This document shows, one piece after another, positions 33,218 through 45,650 of a stretch of DNA of 64,000 nt (position 1 is the stretch's first letter; each line of letters begins with the position of its first letter). The notes below the pieces were generated by a model. That model searched no databases. It saw nothing but the letters and a program-made list of their open reading frames with translations, and was not told the origin of the DNA. Source of the DNA: Costus lasius (lineage: Eukaryota; Streptophyta; Magnoliopsida; Zingiberales; Costaceae); the NCBI GenBank assembly GCA_027563935.2, contig CM050449.1, positions 89,628,371 through 89,692,370 on the forward strand. Direction: 5' to 3'. A program made the translations under genes and the position numbers.

Positions 33218-35211
33218 TGTTGGTGTATATGCCCTAGGACCTAGCTTTGGTCAACTTATGTACTACTTGACATTGATATTTATATATCATTCTGGCATTG
33301 TCGTTATCATTGTCTGTCTACACCTGCGATTGTGTACTTACATGATAATGTCCCTGGAGACAGATTGGATCTGTGCTCAAATAATCATCCCCAGTCAATG
33401 TACCTTAGTAGATATGGGACAACTATGGTACTTGTAAAACTGGTATGTGGGCTGGTTAGGCACGGGGTGCTAACGCAGACACATGGGTATATTATGGGAG
33501 GATATACTGGATAGACCCGCTATGAGGCTATGACTTGGTGTCATGAGTTATCCTCATAAGTGACAGGAGATGCATTGATCCCTTGACTTGAGGTCATTGA
33601 TCATTCTATATGGTTAGAGACTTGCTTTGATGCAACCTAACACCTTGCCGTAGTTGGAAGGTCATAAAGGTTGTCATTGAGCATGTCACGACCCATATGA
33701 GAAGGTCAATGGACAGACATAGGATTTGCCCCTTCCTTTGGGAAGCTTGATATCCATGGAGCTCCTCTATGGTTCTATGACTGAAAGTGTATGGCCATAC
33801 CCAGGTAAGAACCTGATTTAGTCATAGCCATGTGATTGGGTGAAAACAAGTGGTGACACACTTGTCCAATCGGATATCAGTTCGGCAAAGAGACTGTAAT
33901 GCATCTGTACCTAGTTGCGATGATGGGGATGTCGATGTCGATATCCATTCCAATGACCTGGGTAGCAGCGATGCACTGCTAGGTGCCACTCACTGCTTGT
34001 GGTGACCTTTGGTCAGCACTGCCAGCGTCAGAGGAACCTACAGGGTCGCACACCTTGATACTTGAGTTCTCGTATTGATCGAGAAGCCTTATGATCGAGT
34101 TATTGGATAACTCGGATCTTATTGGGAGATTTCATCAGCGCCAATGGGCCTGATGAGATGGAAGAATATTATTGGAGCCAAACTTCATTTTTGGCAGGTT
34201 GACCCGTATTTGACCATGGTTGGTCACATTTGAATTAGGGTTGCATTGGATTGGATCCAAGTGCTTAATCAACCCATGTAATGGAGTTTGGGCTAGCTCA
34301 TTATCCAATGAGACCCAATAACAAGTTCTCATGAAGAGATGAGAGGCTAAAAGGGTATAATGGGGAGAGACCCAACCCCATTGGCGCCTAAGGGGCATAA
34401 TGGGGTTAGGGTGGCAAAATTGCTTCATTAAGGAAGCAATTGGCGCCTAGCCCTCTTCCATTGATGGAATGCATGCCTTTAAGGCATTGCTTGGGGCGCA
34501 AGGCAAGGCCTTGGCGCACAAGGAAGGCGTGGAGCTTAATGAGGAAAGGTTGAATGAAAATTAAGGAAATGTCTTGGAGACTTTCCTTATCTCAAACCTC
34601 TTCATCCTAGCCCTACACTTGTCTTGATCCTAGCCCATACCCTAACCGCCTCTTGCCCTATAAATGAGACCCTAATCGCCCCCTCATAATTATGATCAAC
34701 TCTTGAAGGCGTGAATACAAGAGGAGGGGCGAAACCAAAGGTTTGAAGGGCAACAACTCCAAGAAGTGGCGCATCTTCTTCTTCCATCAAACCCTAGCCG
34801 CAAGCTTCATCCTTTCTTCCTCCTTTGGCGCAAGAGACTTGAAGGCTTGGCGGCATTCTCCTTATTCCTCTCTTCTTTATCAATTGGCGCTTCTACCTTG
34901 GAGGTGGCGCAAGTACTGAAGAGGGAGCACAAGGCTTGGATCTTCTTCCCGAGGCTAGCACCGGGCGAGGAAGAAGAGAACTCAAGAGATCCGTGTGTGT
35001 GAGACTGCAGAGGGCGGACACTTGGACGCCTACATCGGCATCGCTCTCTTCTTTGCTCTAAGGTATTTCCTAACTCATCGTGTCGACTCCCTTGCATGCG
35101 ATCTTCACTGGGTTTTTGGGACCGGCCTGTTTCGGGGACATTCTTCCGCTGTGCAAATATGTATGTCCATGACTCTGAAAAATTGTAAAATGTCCCCGGG
35201 GTTTCCCAACA
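33218..35211 (+). repeat. 5' LTR of C1
   Basis: TGTTGGTGTATATGCCC...GGTTTCCCAACA, 1994 bp. The U3 part and leader hold about a dozen TGGCGC words (for example 34381, 34440, 34511, 34825, 34884, 34904). Open frames in it, such as those near 33332 and 34766, recur in the 3' LTR only because the LTR is duplicated. Confidence 0.96.
34659..34665 (+). promoter_or_regulatory. TATA box of the C1 LTR
   Basis: TATAAAT about 1440 bases into the LTR, followed by 'gagacccta'; the same at 51398-51404. It is the best candidate for the promoter of the genomic transcript. Confidence 0.6.
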
Positions 35212-35212
35212 G

Positions 35213-35225
35213 TGGTATCAGAGCG
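35213..35225 (+). other. Primer-binding site of C1, tRNA-Met
   Basis: TGGTATCAGAGCG one base after the LTR, complementary to the 3' end of initiator tRNA-Met, as usual for plant copia elements. Confidence 0.9.
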
Positions 35226-36839
35226 ACTTGCAAGCCTCGAACGATGTTTTATGCTTTTCTTTCATGCTCACATGCCATGTCTCTATTTTCGTAAATAGCA
35301 TGATGCATGGCAATCAATTTTTCTAAAAGTAGAAAAATTAGGGTTTCTTGTTTCTATCATCCTCTCAATCTCTTTTGGATTTTTGGACTATTTTTCTTGT
35401 TTGATTTAAAGATCAAAGGCGCACGTAATTTTGTCAAGTAGGACGGGCATTGTGTCTCCGGACTGGCCAGGTCTCTTGATATGACAAAATTGCCAGCCGA
35501 AAGGATCTCTGAAATCGTCTTGAAAAATAAATCGCAATTAACCAAAAGATTTGTGAGAAGAAGATGAGAAGAAGAGACTAGTTTTATGAAAAAGTAAAAT
35601 TTCTGATTTTATGTTTTTCATGAGCATGTAGAATTGCATGAGTAAATACCTTGATTGTGCATGATGTTGTGATCATTAGTCAAGCCACCTTTGCATGCCT
35701 GTGATGTATCCTTGTGAGGCCTGCGTGCCGCTTTTTCTTTTTTTCAAAGAAGAAGATTAGGGTGGCGCATGTACTTGGAGCTTGGTGCATGTATCGAAGG
35801 AAGAGGCGCAACAAGCTTGCATAGTGGCGCAAGTTTGGCATGGCCGAACCCTTGGGTTTGTGTGCTAGCTAACTTGGCTTCTTGCATGGTGGCGCATCCT
35901 CCACAAAGAAAGACCATGGCATTGGCCGAACCTTTGGGGTTTACCCTTAGGGTTTGTGAGCTAAACCATGTGGGAAGGACCTTGGAGCCGACCTTGAGGA
36001 CCAAGATAGAGGGCGGCTAGGCTAGGTCTATTTTAGGGGCTTGAGTCCTATGTCAAGAGTTGAATCTCCTTAGGCATGAGTTGATTCAATGTCTTGAAAG
36101 GGCTTTGATCACATCATCCTTCACTGCTTTCCCTATCTGATAAAAGCATGCCTGAAATGTTTTATCGTTATGTTATCACTATAGGAGAGCATGCCTGTAT
36201 TGTTAGACATAAGATAAAATGTAGGATGATGAGACTTAAAAACCCTCAAAGAAATATCAAGTCTAGTAGCCTTCTAACGCGTAGCCCTCACTAAGCTATC
36301 GATCAGTGGAGTTGTGAATTGTTTCCCACCCTCGTGGGACACACCCACTTATCTTTAGAAAGTGCGTGGTGACAATGATTTCCCCAGTCCAGTTTTAACC
36401 TGGACATGCCTTCGCAAGGAAACTCGTTGGCCCTGGGCATAACAGTTAGGAATGGACTTGACTAGAAGTTCACATGTGCTGGGCACATGGTGAAATTCTA
36501 GAGGCATCGTTGAAAGGTTAGGATTTCATGTTGTATCCAGCCTTCGCTGGACATGAAACGCCTAGACTGTTTCAATAAAGGGAGTTGCTTGGAGCAACCG
36601 GCCGGCGCGCCCACCTTGTGAAGCATGGGTCACTTTGTGCATCTCATCCCACCCTCGTGGGACGCGAAGCCTCATGCGAAATAAGGATCCCATCTCACTA
36701 GGAAGTCTTAAACTTCCGGATTGACTTTGTGGGTTGTCAATTCGAATCAAAATAGTGGGAGCCATAATCATTTAAAACAAGTCCAGTTTAAATGATTCAA
36801 AGTAGTACTAATCTGCTGTTTCTTGGGTGTTGTAGAACA
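35226..36839 (+). other. Untranslated leader of C1
   Basis: 1.6 kb between PBS and gag. It contains four more GGCGCA words (about 35763-35892) and phrases such as 'ccaccctcgtgggac' repeated near 36328 and 36648. No open frame has family resemblance. A packaging signal is expected in this region, but none can be pinpointed. Confidence 0.55.
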
Positions 36840-39800
36840 ATGGCTACGAACACTGGCGGATTGTCACTGCGATCTATCCTAGACAAGGATAAGTTAGTTG
36901 GAGCTAACTTTATGGACTGGCATCGGAATTTGAGGATAGTCCTCAAGCTTGAAAAGAAGCTGTATGTCCTGGAACAGCCTCTTCCTGCGGCTCCTCCGCC
37001 TAATGCCCGAACGGCAGAAAGAGATGCTTATAGGAAGCATCAGGATGACTCTTTGGAGGTTGCATGTCTCATGCTAGCCAGCATGGCACCTGAATTGTAG
37101 GTGCAGTATGAGGAGCAGAACGCTTTTCAGATGATCACTCGTCTGAAACAGATGTTCGAAGCTCAGGCTAGAACTGAGAGATTTGACACTGCCAAAGCAG
37201 TCTTTCGGTGCAAGTTGTCTGAGGGTGCACCAGTGAGACCCCATGTTCTCAAACTCATTGGGAATGTGGATCATCTCAGGAAACTGGGACATGCCATAGA
37301 CAACGAGCTGGTTGTGGATCTTATTCTACATTCCCTGCCCCCTAGCTTCAGTCCGTTTATCATTAATTTCAACATGAACCGGATTGAGTGCACACGGGAG
37401 GAATTGATGAATATGCTCCAAACAGCCGAGCGCGAGATGGGTAAGACCAAACCCAATTCTGTTCTTTTGGTCCCTGCGACCAAGAAGATAAAGAAGAAGG
37501 GTAAGGCACGTGCTAAGGGCAGTGCCAAAGGTCCTACCAAGGCACTGAAGAAAAGGGCGAAGAAGTCAAAGGACCAGAGGTGTTTCCACTGTGGCGAGCA
37601 GGGTCACTGGAGAAGGGACTGTAGGCAGCTTCAGAATGAGGAGAAGAAAGGCTTGGCCTTAACTTCTAGTTCAGGTATTCATGTTACAGAAGTCAATCTT
37701 TCTACTTCTATGTCATGGGTATTGGATACCGCATGTGGAGCTCATATTTGTACAAATATGCAGGGGCTCAAGAAAAGTAGAACGGTGAAGCCTGGAGAGA
37801 TAGACCTACGAGTTGGAAACGGGGCACAGGTTGCTGCTGTTGCTGTAGGCGTTTTGACTCTCTCCTTGCCTTCTGGACTTCACTTAGAACTAGATAATTG
37901 CTTCTATGTACCTTCTCTTACAAAGAACATTATATCCATTCCTTGCTTAGCAAGGAAGGGCTTTAAATTTGAAATAAATAAGAACTCCTGTTCTTTTTCA
38001 TTTGCAAACATGTTCTATGGGAAGGGTACTTTATGCAATGGTCTGTATATCTTGGATATGGAAAGTTCTATTTGTAACATAAGTAATAAAAGGACCAAAC
38101 TGAGTGGTTCAGTTCGTGCTTTCCTATGGCACTGTCGATTGGCCCATATAAACAAGAATCGCATCCAACAACTCCATGCAAATGGATTGTTAGATTCAAG
38201 TTCCTTGGAGGAATTTGATACTTGTGAACCTTGTTTATTAGGGAAAATGACAAAAGCGCCCTTCACCAAGATTGGTGAGAGGACAGGAGGTTTATTGGAT
38301 CTCATACATACTGATGTGTGTGGGCCTTTCAATAAATAAGCCAGAGGAGGGTACAACTACTTCATTACCTTCACTGATGACTTCAGTAGGTATGGTTATG
38401 TCTACCTAATAAGACATAAGTCTGAATCCTTTGAGAAATTCAAGGAGTTCAAGAATGAAGTAGAGAACCAGCTTGGAAGATCCATTAAAGCTCTTCGATC
38501 AGATCGAGGTGGAGAATACCTGAGCGGTGAGTTCTTTGACTATCTAAAGGAGTGTGGGATCGTATCCCAACTCACTCCTCCTGGAACACCTCAATGGAAT
38601 GGTGTATCTGAGAGGAGAAATCGAACTTTATTGGATATGGTTCGATCTATGATGAGTCATGCAACTCTACCTCCCTCATTCTGGGGGCATGCACTAGAGA
38701 CAGTTTCTCTGATACTGAATAACGTTCCATCTAAGAGTGTCTCCAAAATGCCATACGAGGTATGGACTGGGAGACGCCCTAATCTCACTTTTATCAGAAT
38801 CTGGGGATGTGAGGCTTATGTCAAACGTCAGGATTCTAGCAAGCTAGAACCTAGATCTGATAAGTGTGTGTTTGTGGGGTATCCTAAGGAAACTAGAGGA
38901 TACTACTTCTATGTCCCAGCCGAGAACAAAGTTTTTGTTGCTCGGGGAGCTGTCTTTCTGGAGAAAGAATTTCTCATGAAAGAAGTTAGTGGGAGGAAGT
39001 TTGACTTGGATGAGGTCCAAGTGCAACCACAAGATATAGAGATGGAATCTGAGCCACCTGCACCGGTTGTTGGACAACCAGAGGCTCAAACACAGGTCCC
39101 ACGTAGATCTGGGAGGATTCGTCGTGCACCTGAGAGGTATGGGTCGCTGCCGACCCAACACGATGGAATCTTCATCATTGAGGATGAACCCAGGACCTAC
39201 GATGAGGCGGTCAGTGGACCGGACTCCGAGAAATGGCTTGACGCCATGCGATCCGAGATGGATTCCATGTCAGCTAACCAAGTCTGGGATTTGGTTGAGC
39301 CGCCTGATGGGGTAACACCCATTGGATGCAAATGGGTTTTCAAGAAGAAAACAGACATGGATGGCAACATAGTTACCTATAAAGGTAGATTGGTGGCTAA
39401 AGGATTTAAACAAGTCCACGGGGTGGACTATGATGAAACCTTCTCGCCAGTTGCCATGATTAAATCCATTCGGATTCTACTTGCAATAGCTGCATATCAT
39501 AACTATGAGATATGGCAGATGGATGTGAAAACAGTGTTCCTTAACGGGAAGCTGACTGAGGATGTGTATATGTCACAACTTGATGGTTTCATCCATCCTG
39601 CAGAGGCTAGTAGAATCTGCAGGCTAAAGAGATCCATTTATGGATTAAAGCAAGCATCTCGAAGTTGGAATCTTCGATTTGATGAAGCCGTGAGAGATTA
39701 TGGCTTTATCAAAAGTGAAGATGACGCCTGTGTATACAGAAAATTAAGTGGGAGCTTGGTAATTTTTCTGGTCTTGTATGTCGATGACATACTGCTCATC

Positions 39801-39999
39801 GGAAATGACATCCCTAGTCTTCAAGCTGTGAAGACATGGTTGGGGAAGTGTTTCGAGATGAAAGACTTAGGGGAGGCCGCCTATATTCTAGGCGTGAGGA
39901 TCTACCGGGATAGATCCAAGAGACTCTTAGCCCTTAGTCAGAGTACTTACATTGATAAGGTACTGGAGAGGTTCTACATGGAGCAATCCAAGAAAGGAT
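36840..39999 (+). pseudogene. C1 gag-pol, first part (gag, protease, integrase, RT)
   Basis: ATG at 36840 begins MATNTGGLSLRSILDKDKL. Order: gag with NFMDWHRNLRIVLKLEKKLY; zinc knuckle CFHCGEQGHWRRDC (residue about 248); protease LDTACGAHICTN (about 296; DTA where DTG is usual); integrase HCRLAHIN...CEPCLLGK, then RSDRGGEY and GVSERRNRTLLDM; RT with GCKWVFKKKTDMDG, KGFKQVHGVDYDETFSPVA and YVDDILLIGND (about 980). Two nonsense codons, TAG at 37098-37100 and TAA at 38337-38339, look like single-base changes of Gln codons. The frame is otherwise intact and is broken by C2 after base 39999, resuming in the same frame at 49175. Joined length would be 1306 codons. Confidence 0.92.
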
Positions 40000-41745
40000 T
40001 GTAGAGTCCCCTTCAAGGGGGAGCGCAAGCGGATAAAACCCCTTTCAAGAGGGGGGCGCAAAACCCTAAGACATGCATGTAGAACACTTTTGCATGGGCG
40101 GAAATTAGGGCATCAAGAATCGGTTGCATGATATATATGATCAACTCAAAAGATTGAAATCATGAGACAAGATTCATACCATTGCCATCATATGGATGGT
40201 ATCTTGGAAGCAAAGACCGAAAGGGATCTTCTCCCTAGTCGACGCACACAAGGTGATGTGCTTACTCCTTGGAGATCCTTGTGCTAGCAAGGTTCTTCAA
40301 GGGCCTTTTCGTATGGAAAGGGAAGGAGAGCTGATCTCTAGACTTGCCGAACTTCTCTCCAAGACTTCTTCTCGTCCACATCAAGATGTCGTCAAGCGAG
40401 AGAGAGAGAGGAGCAAAAGAGTGAATCCAACGCTTAGCCAACCGAACATGCGTTACTCTTTTGGACTTTCCAAAATTAGCATGCGCAAACGTTTATGCAT
40501 TTAAGCGTTCAAGCGTTTGAGCGTTCACATGAAGTGAACCAAACGCTTATCTCACTCTAATTGAACCAAGCACTCAACCATGAGCCGGTTCATAAGTGTA
40601 TGGTTCAATGACCAAACCGAAATCAGCCCAAGCTTTTAGTCCAGATCAAAATAAACCCTAAGGTTCTAGATCTGACCATTCACCTCTTGATGCTCCTGAT
40701 CTTTCCGATCTAACATCAACACTCTCGATCGAAGCTTACCGATCTCAAGCCCTAATCAATCAAACATGATCAGACCAGATCTCACTTATAATCAGAGTTT
40801 AAATCCCTTTAAACTGAACCAAAACAATTCAGTCCACACGATCTGACTTAAGTAAGCCATATCATCAAATTGTGCGACCCTAAGGGTTTCCTTTAAATGT
40901 CGGTAACGATAACTTACGTTTATCACGATCAGTGAGGGGTATCTAGCAACACATCACTGTCTCCCGATATAAAGGAAAGAGTCTTCCAAGACTCCACCCA
41001 AACCATAGCACAAGTGTGAATCCACTTCACAAGGCATACATGTTTCCTTTGCCACTAGATGTTCTTATTGGACAAGCATGTCAAGCTTGTAACTCCAATA
41101 TGATGAGCATAATTAGATCAGATGAACACAGTCACCTGGGTATGACCATACACTTTCTCAATCATCTCATCCAGGGGGCCCCTTTAGAACATCACACTCC
41201 TTAAACAAGGAGACGGCAATCCTTTATCTATCACTAGTGCCCTAACCTGACTCAAGCTCACTATCCAAGATAGTCTATAATCATTATCTTTCAAATGATA
41301 TTGAACTACCTCAAAACAATGACAATCATCATTTAGAAACACAAGTGATCTCAAGTCAAAGGACATGTGCCACTTGCAGCAAACAAGGATTATTCACATT
41401 GTGACAAGCAATTGAATATCCTAGTAGGGTCTTGTCCAGTACATCCAATGTACCCATGAGTCTACATCTTATTCCATGCTCGAAGCATCCTATAAGATTA
41501 GAACACATATTAGTCTTAACCATATCAAGGCTGTCTCATGTTCACCAAGATATATCGACTAAGGACATCAGTACATGTCAGCCTAGCTGAACAGCTTTGA
41601 GACATTATTCAGTAGTACACTTATTACAGCAGACAAGGTAACAACCTGAATAACAACCATTGCCTTTATAAACTTAAGAGTTTATACAATGATACTATTA
41701 CAATCCCAAGGCCTCAAACATTAGCCTTAAGGGCATACCCCAACA
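40000..41745 (-). repeat. 3' LTR of C2
   Basis: Minus-strand TGTTGGGGTATGCCC at 41745 to GGGGACTCTACA at 40000, 1746 bp. About eight substitutions and one 2-bp AG-repeat indel separate it from 47426-49169. Solo LTR S2 is a relative. Confidence 0.95.
40511..40548. repeat. Inverted repeat in the C2 LTR
   Basis: AAGCGTTT and GTTCAC on the left pair with GTGAAC and AAACGCTT on the right around loop ATGAA, with an internal bulge. Extra AAGCGTT words flank it. The same structure is in the other LTR near 47935-47972. Confidence 0.7.
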
Positions 41746-41762
41746 ATCTCCCACTTGCACTT
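41746..41762 (-). other. Polypurine tract of C2
   Basis: Minus strand AAGTGCAAGTGGGAGAT directly before the LTR; C1 has the same tract at 49940-49956. Confidence 0.85.
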
Positions 41763-41765
41763 AAT

Positions 41766-44700
41766 CTAATGGTTGAGAAATCTCAAACCCATGTTATTAC
41801 AGTGCTTCTCATGCTTCTGCTGCGCCAGAGGCTTGGTAAGCGGGTCAGCCAGATTGTCATCTGTATGAACCTTGCAAATTTTGATCTCGCCACGATCAAT
41901 GATCTCCCGGATCAAGTGAAACCGTCTCTGTATGTGCTTGGACTTCTGGTGCGACCGTGGTTCCTTTGCTTGTGCGATGGCTCCAGTGTTATCACAGAAG
42001 ATAACCAAAGGATCTGCACTCGAAGGAACAACACCAAGTTCTCTCACGAACTTACGAATCCACACTGCCTCCTTGGATGCTTCCGAGGCTGCAACATACT
42101 CGGCTTCTGTTGTGGAATCAGCAACAGTTGACTGTTTGAAACTTTTCCACACCACTGCTCCACCATTCAAGCTAAAAACATAGCCTGATTGCGATCGGAA
42201 ATCATCCTGGTCAGACTGGAACGAAGCGTCAGTATATCCTTCAATACTGAGTTCTTCCTGACCACCATATACCAAGAACATATCTTTGGTCCTCCGCAGA
42301 TATTTCAAGATGTTCTTGACTGCAATCCAGTGTGCCACACCTGGATTACTTTGGAACCGACTGGTCACGCTTAACCCGTAAGCGACGTCTGGGCGAGTAC
42401 AGAACATCGCATACATAATGGATCCAATAGCCGAAGCATAAGGCGTATTGTCCATTTCATCTTTCTCAGTCTGTGTTTGTGGACACTGACTCCTCGAAAG
42501 ATTCAGACCATGTCTGACTGGAAGATATCCCCTTTTAGATTTCTCTAAATGGAATCTTTCCAGGACCTTATCGATGTAAGTACTCTGGCACAGCCCGAGA
42601 AGCCTCTTAGATCTATCCCGGTAGATCTTCACACCTAATACATAGGCTGCTTCTCCTAGATCTTTCACCTGGAAACATTTTCCTAACCATGCTTTAACAG
42701 CATGCAGTTCAGGAATATCATTTCCAATGATTAAGATGTCATCGACGTAGAGGACTAGGAATGTAATCACGCTCCCACTAAACCTCTTATATACACACGG
42801 GTCATCCTCGTTCTTGATGAAACCAAACTCAGAGATTGATTCATCAAAACGAATATTCCAGCTTCTAGATGCTTGTTTAAGTCCATAAATGGACTTCTTT
42901 AACTTGCATATTTTATGACGATCTGATGGATTAGTGAAACCTTCAGGTTGTGTCATATACACATCCTCGTCCAGATTTCCATTAAGGAAAGCTGTCTTCA
43001 CATCCATCTGCCAGATCTCATAATCATAATATGCAGCTATAGCGAAAAGAATCCGAATAGACTTGAACATGGCTACAGGAGAGAAAGTTTCATCATAATC
43101 TATCCCGTAGATTTGTTTGAATCCTTTCGCAACTAGCCTGCCTTTATAGGTAACCACGTTACCATCCATGTCAATCTTCTTCTTGAAGATCCATTTACAG
43201 CCTATAGGGATTACTCCCGGAGGCGGATCAACCAAATCCCAGACTTGGTTATCTGACATGGAGTCCATCTCGGCTCGCATAGCATCAAGCCATCTAGCTG
43301 ACTCCGGTCCACTGACCGCATCCGCATAAGTGAGGGGTTCATCATTATCAATGATGTAGACTCCGTCATAGCGCTCAGGCTGTCGACGGATCCTTCCCGA
43401 TCTTCGCGGTTCCCGTGATATCTGAGCCTCAGGTTGTTCAGTAACCTGATCTTCCGGCTCAGGCTCATCCAACTGTGCTTGACTACTTTGTCCTTCCTCT
43501 GGATTCTCATCCAGTTTTATTTCTCTCCCACTGGCCTCTTGCAGAAGAAACTCCTTCTCAAGAAATATGGCCGTTCGAGCAACAAATACCTTGTTCTCTT
43601 TGGGATCGTAGAAATATTAACCCTTAGTTTCCTTAGGGTAACCGACAAAGACACATTTCTCAGATCTACTCTCCAGTTTCCCAGAGGCGAGCTTTTTGAC
43701 ATAAGCCTCGCAACCCCAGATCCTGATAAATGTCAAGCTTGGCTGTTTCCCATACCATAACTCATATGGCGTCTTTGAAACTGCCTTGGATGGCACTCGG
43801 TTTAGTACCTTTGCAGCTGTTTCCAGTGCAAAACCCCAAAAGGAGTAAGGTAGTGTAGCCTGACTCATCATAGAACGAACCATATCAAGTAACGTTCTAT
43901 TTCTCCTCTCGGACACACCATTCCATTGCGGTGTTCCTGGCGGAGTGAGCTGTGAGATAATCCCACACTCCTTCAGATAGTCAGTAAACGCATGACTCAA
44001 GTATTCTCCACCTCGATCAGAACGAAGTGTCTTGATATTTCGGCCTAGCTGATTCTGTACTTCATTTTTGAACTCTTTGAACTTGTCAAAAGATTCACTC
44101 TTATGTCTCATAAGATAGACATAACCATACCTACTGAAATCATCAGTAAAGGTAATGAAGTACTGATAGCCACCTCTGGCATGTTTACTAAATGGCCCAC
44201 ACACATCACTGTGTATAAGGTCAAGTAAACCTGAAGCCCTTTGACCTTTGTTAGGAAAAGGTGACTTCGTCATTTTACCCATCAAACAAGCTTTGCATGT
44301 ATCAATCTCCTCATTGGAGAAAGATCCCAGCAGTCCATGATCATGCAACCGCTTAATGCGCTTCTTGTTAATATGGCCTAAACGACTATGCCATAACAAG
44401 GTGCTGTCATCAGCATACTTGGCTTTCTTATTATCAATGTTTTGTACAGAATATTCCATGTCCAACATGAATAACCCATTGTTAATTGAACCAGTTCCAT
44501 AAACAATATTATCATAAGATAAAACACACTTTGAAATGTTGCATTCAAAGGCAAATCCTTTCCTGACAAGAGCAGGAATAGAGATAATATTTTTGGTGAT
44601 ACTCGGTACAAAATAACAATTGTTTAATTCCAGTACAATGCCAGATGGTAAAGAAATGAAATAGTCTCCTACAGCAACAGCAGCAACCCGTGCCCCGTTT

Positions 44701-45650
44701 CCAACGCGTAGGTCTACCTCATGCTGTCCCACCTGCCTTCTTCTCTTGAGTTCCTGTACATTTGAACAAATGTGAACTCCACATGCAGTGTCCAACACCC
44801 ATGAAATAGAAGAAGAAGATAACATGACCTCAGTCACAAATATACCTGAGCCAGAAGCGATGCTTCCCCTCTTATCTCCTTGGAGCGCTTTACAGTCCTT
44901 TTTCAAGTGACCCAGCTGGCCACAGTGGAAACACCTGTTGTCCTTCGCCCGCTTCACCTTTTGTTTCAGAGCCTTACTGTAGTTCTTGACAGGGGCCTTG
45001 CCCTTCTTCCCCTTCTTCTTGTTCCTGGAAGGAACCATTAAGATAGAGGTTGAAGGCTTTCCCTTCAGAGTTTCCTCAGTAGTCAAGAGCATATTCAACA
45101 GCTCTGCCGGTGTACAATCGATTTTGTTCATATTAAAGTTAATAATGAACGCATCGAAAGAAGGCGGGAGAGACTGCAGAATAATATCTACAGCAAGCTC
45201 CTGGTTGATGGTATGCCCCAGTTTCTCCAGAGCCTCCTTGTGCCCAATCATCTTGAGCACGTGAGCTCCCACTGGGCTCCCTTCAGCCAGTTTGCTCTGA
45301 AAGAAGAGCTTCGTTAGATTATAGCGTTCTGTCCTCGCCTGTGCAGCATACAGCATCTTGAGGTTCGCTATAATTTCTATAGCCGACATATCCTCATGCT
45401 GACGCTGCAGCGGTGGCGTCATAGACGCTAGCATCAGGCAAGCGACATCAATGCTATCATTGACGTGCTTTTCATAGGCATCACGAACCGCCCTTGCGGC
45501 GTTCGCAGCGGGTTGAGGCGGCACAGCCGTCTCGAGGACATATAGTTTCCTCTCAGCCTTAAGAACAATCTTAAGGTGTCCGAACCAGTCCGAGAAGTTT
45601 GGCCCAGCAAACTTCTCCCTTTCCAGTAGGGATCGCACATTGAAGCTCAT
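41766..45650 (-). pseudogene. C2 gag-pol
   Basis: Starts MSFNVRSLLEREKFAGPNFS at 45650 and ends at 41766; 1295 codons in one frame with one stop, TAA at 43617-43619, where C1 has the Tyr codon of GYYFY. Domains in order: gag (NFSDWFGHLKIVLKAERKLY), zinc knuckle CFHCGQLGHLKKDC, protease LDTACGVHICSN, integrase (HSRLGHIN, CKACLMGK, RSDRGGEY, GVSERRNRTLLDM), RT (KGFKQIYGIDYDETFSPVA, YVDDILIIGND), RNase H (EGYTDASFQSD, ADSTTEAEYVA, KHIQRRFHLIREI). All catalytic blocks look intact, so one nonsense change is the only visible coding lesion. It shares the unusual DTAC protease motif with C1. Confidence 0.94.

Noticed and set aside
33218..35211. Short open frames repeated at 33-35 kb and 50-52 kb as a duplicated gene
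   Set aside because: They are the two LTRs of C1.
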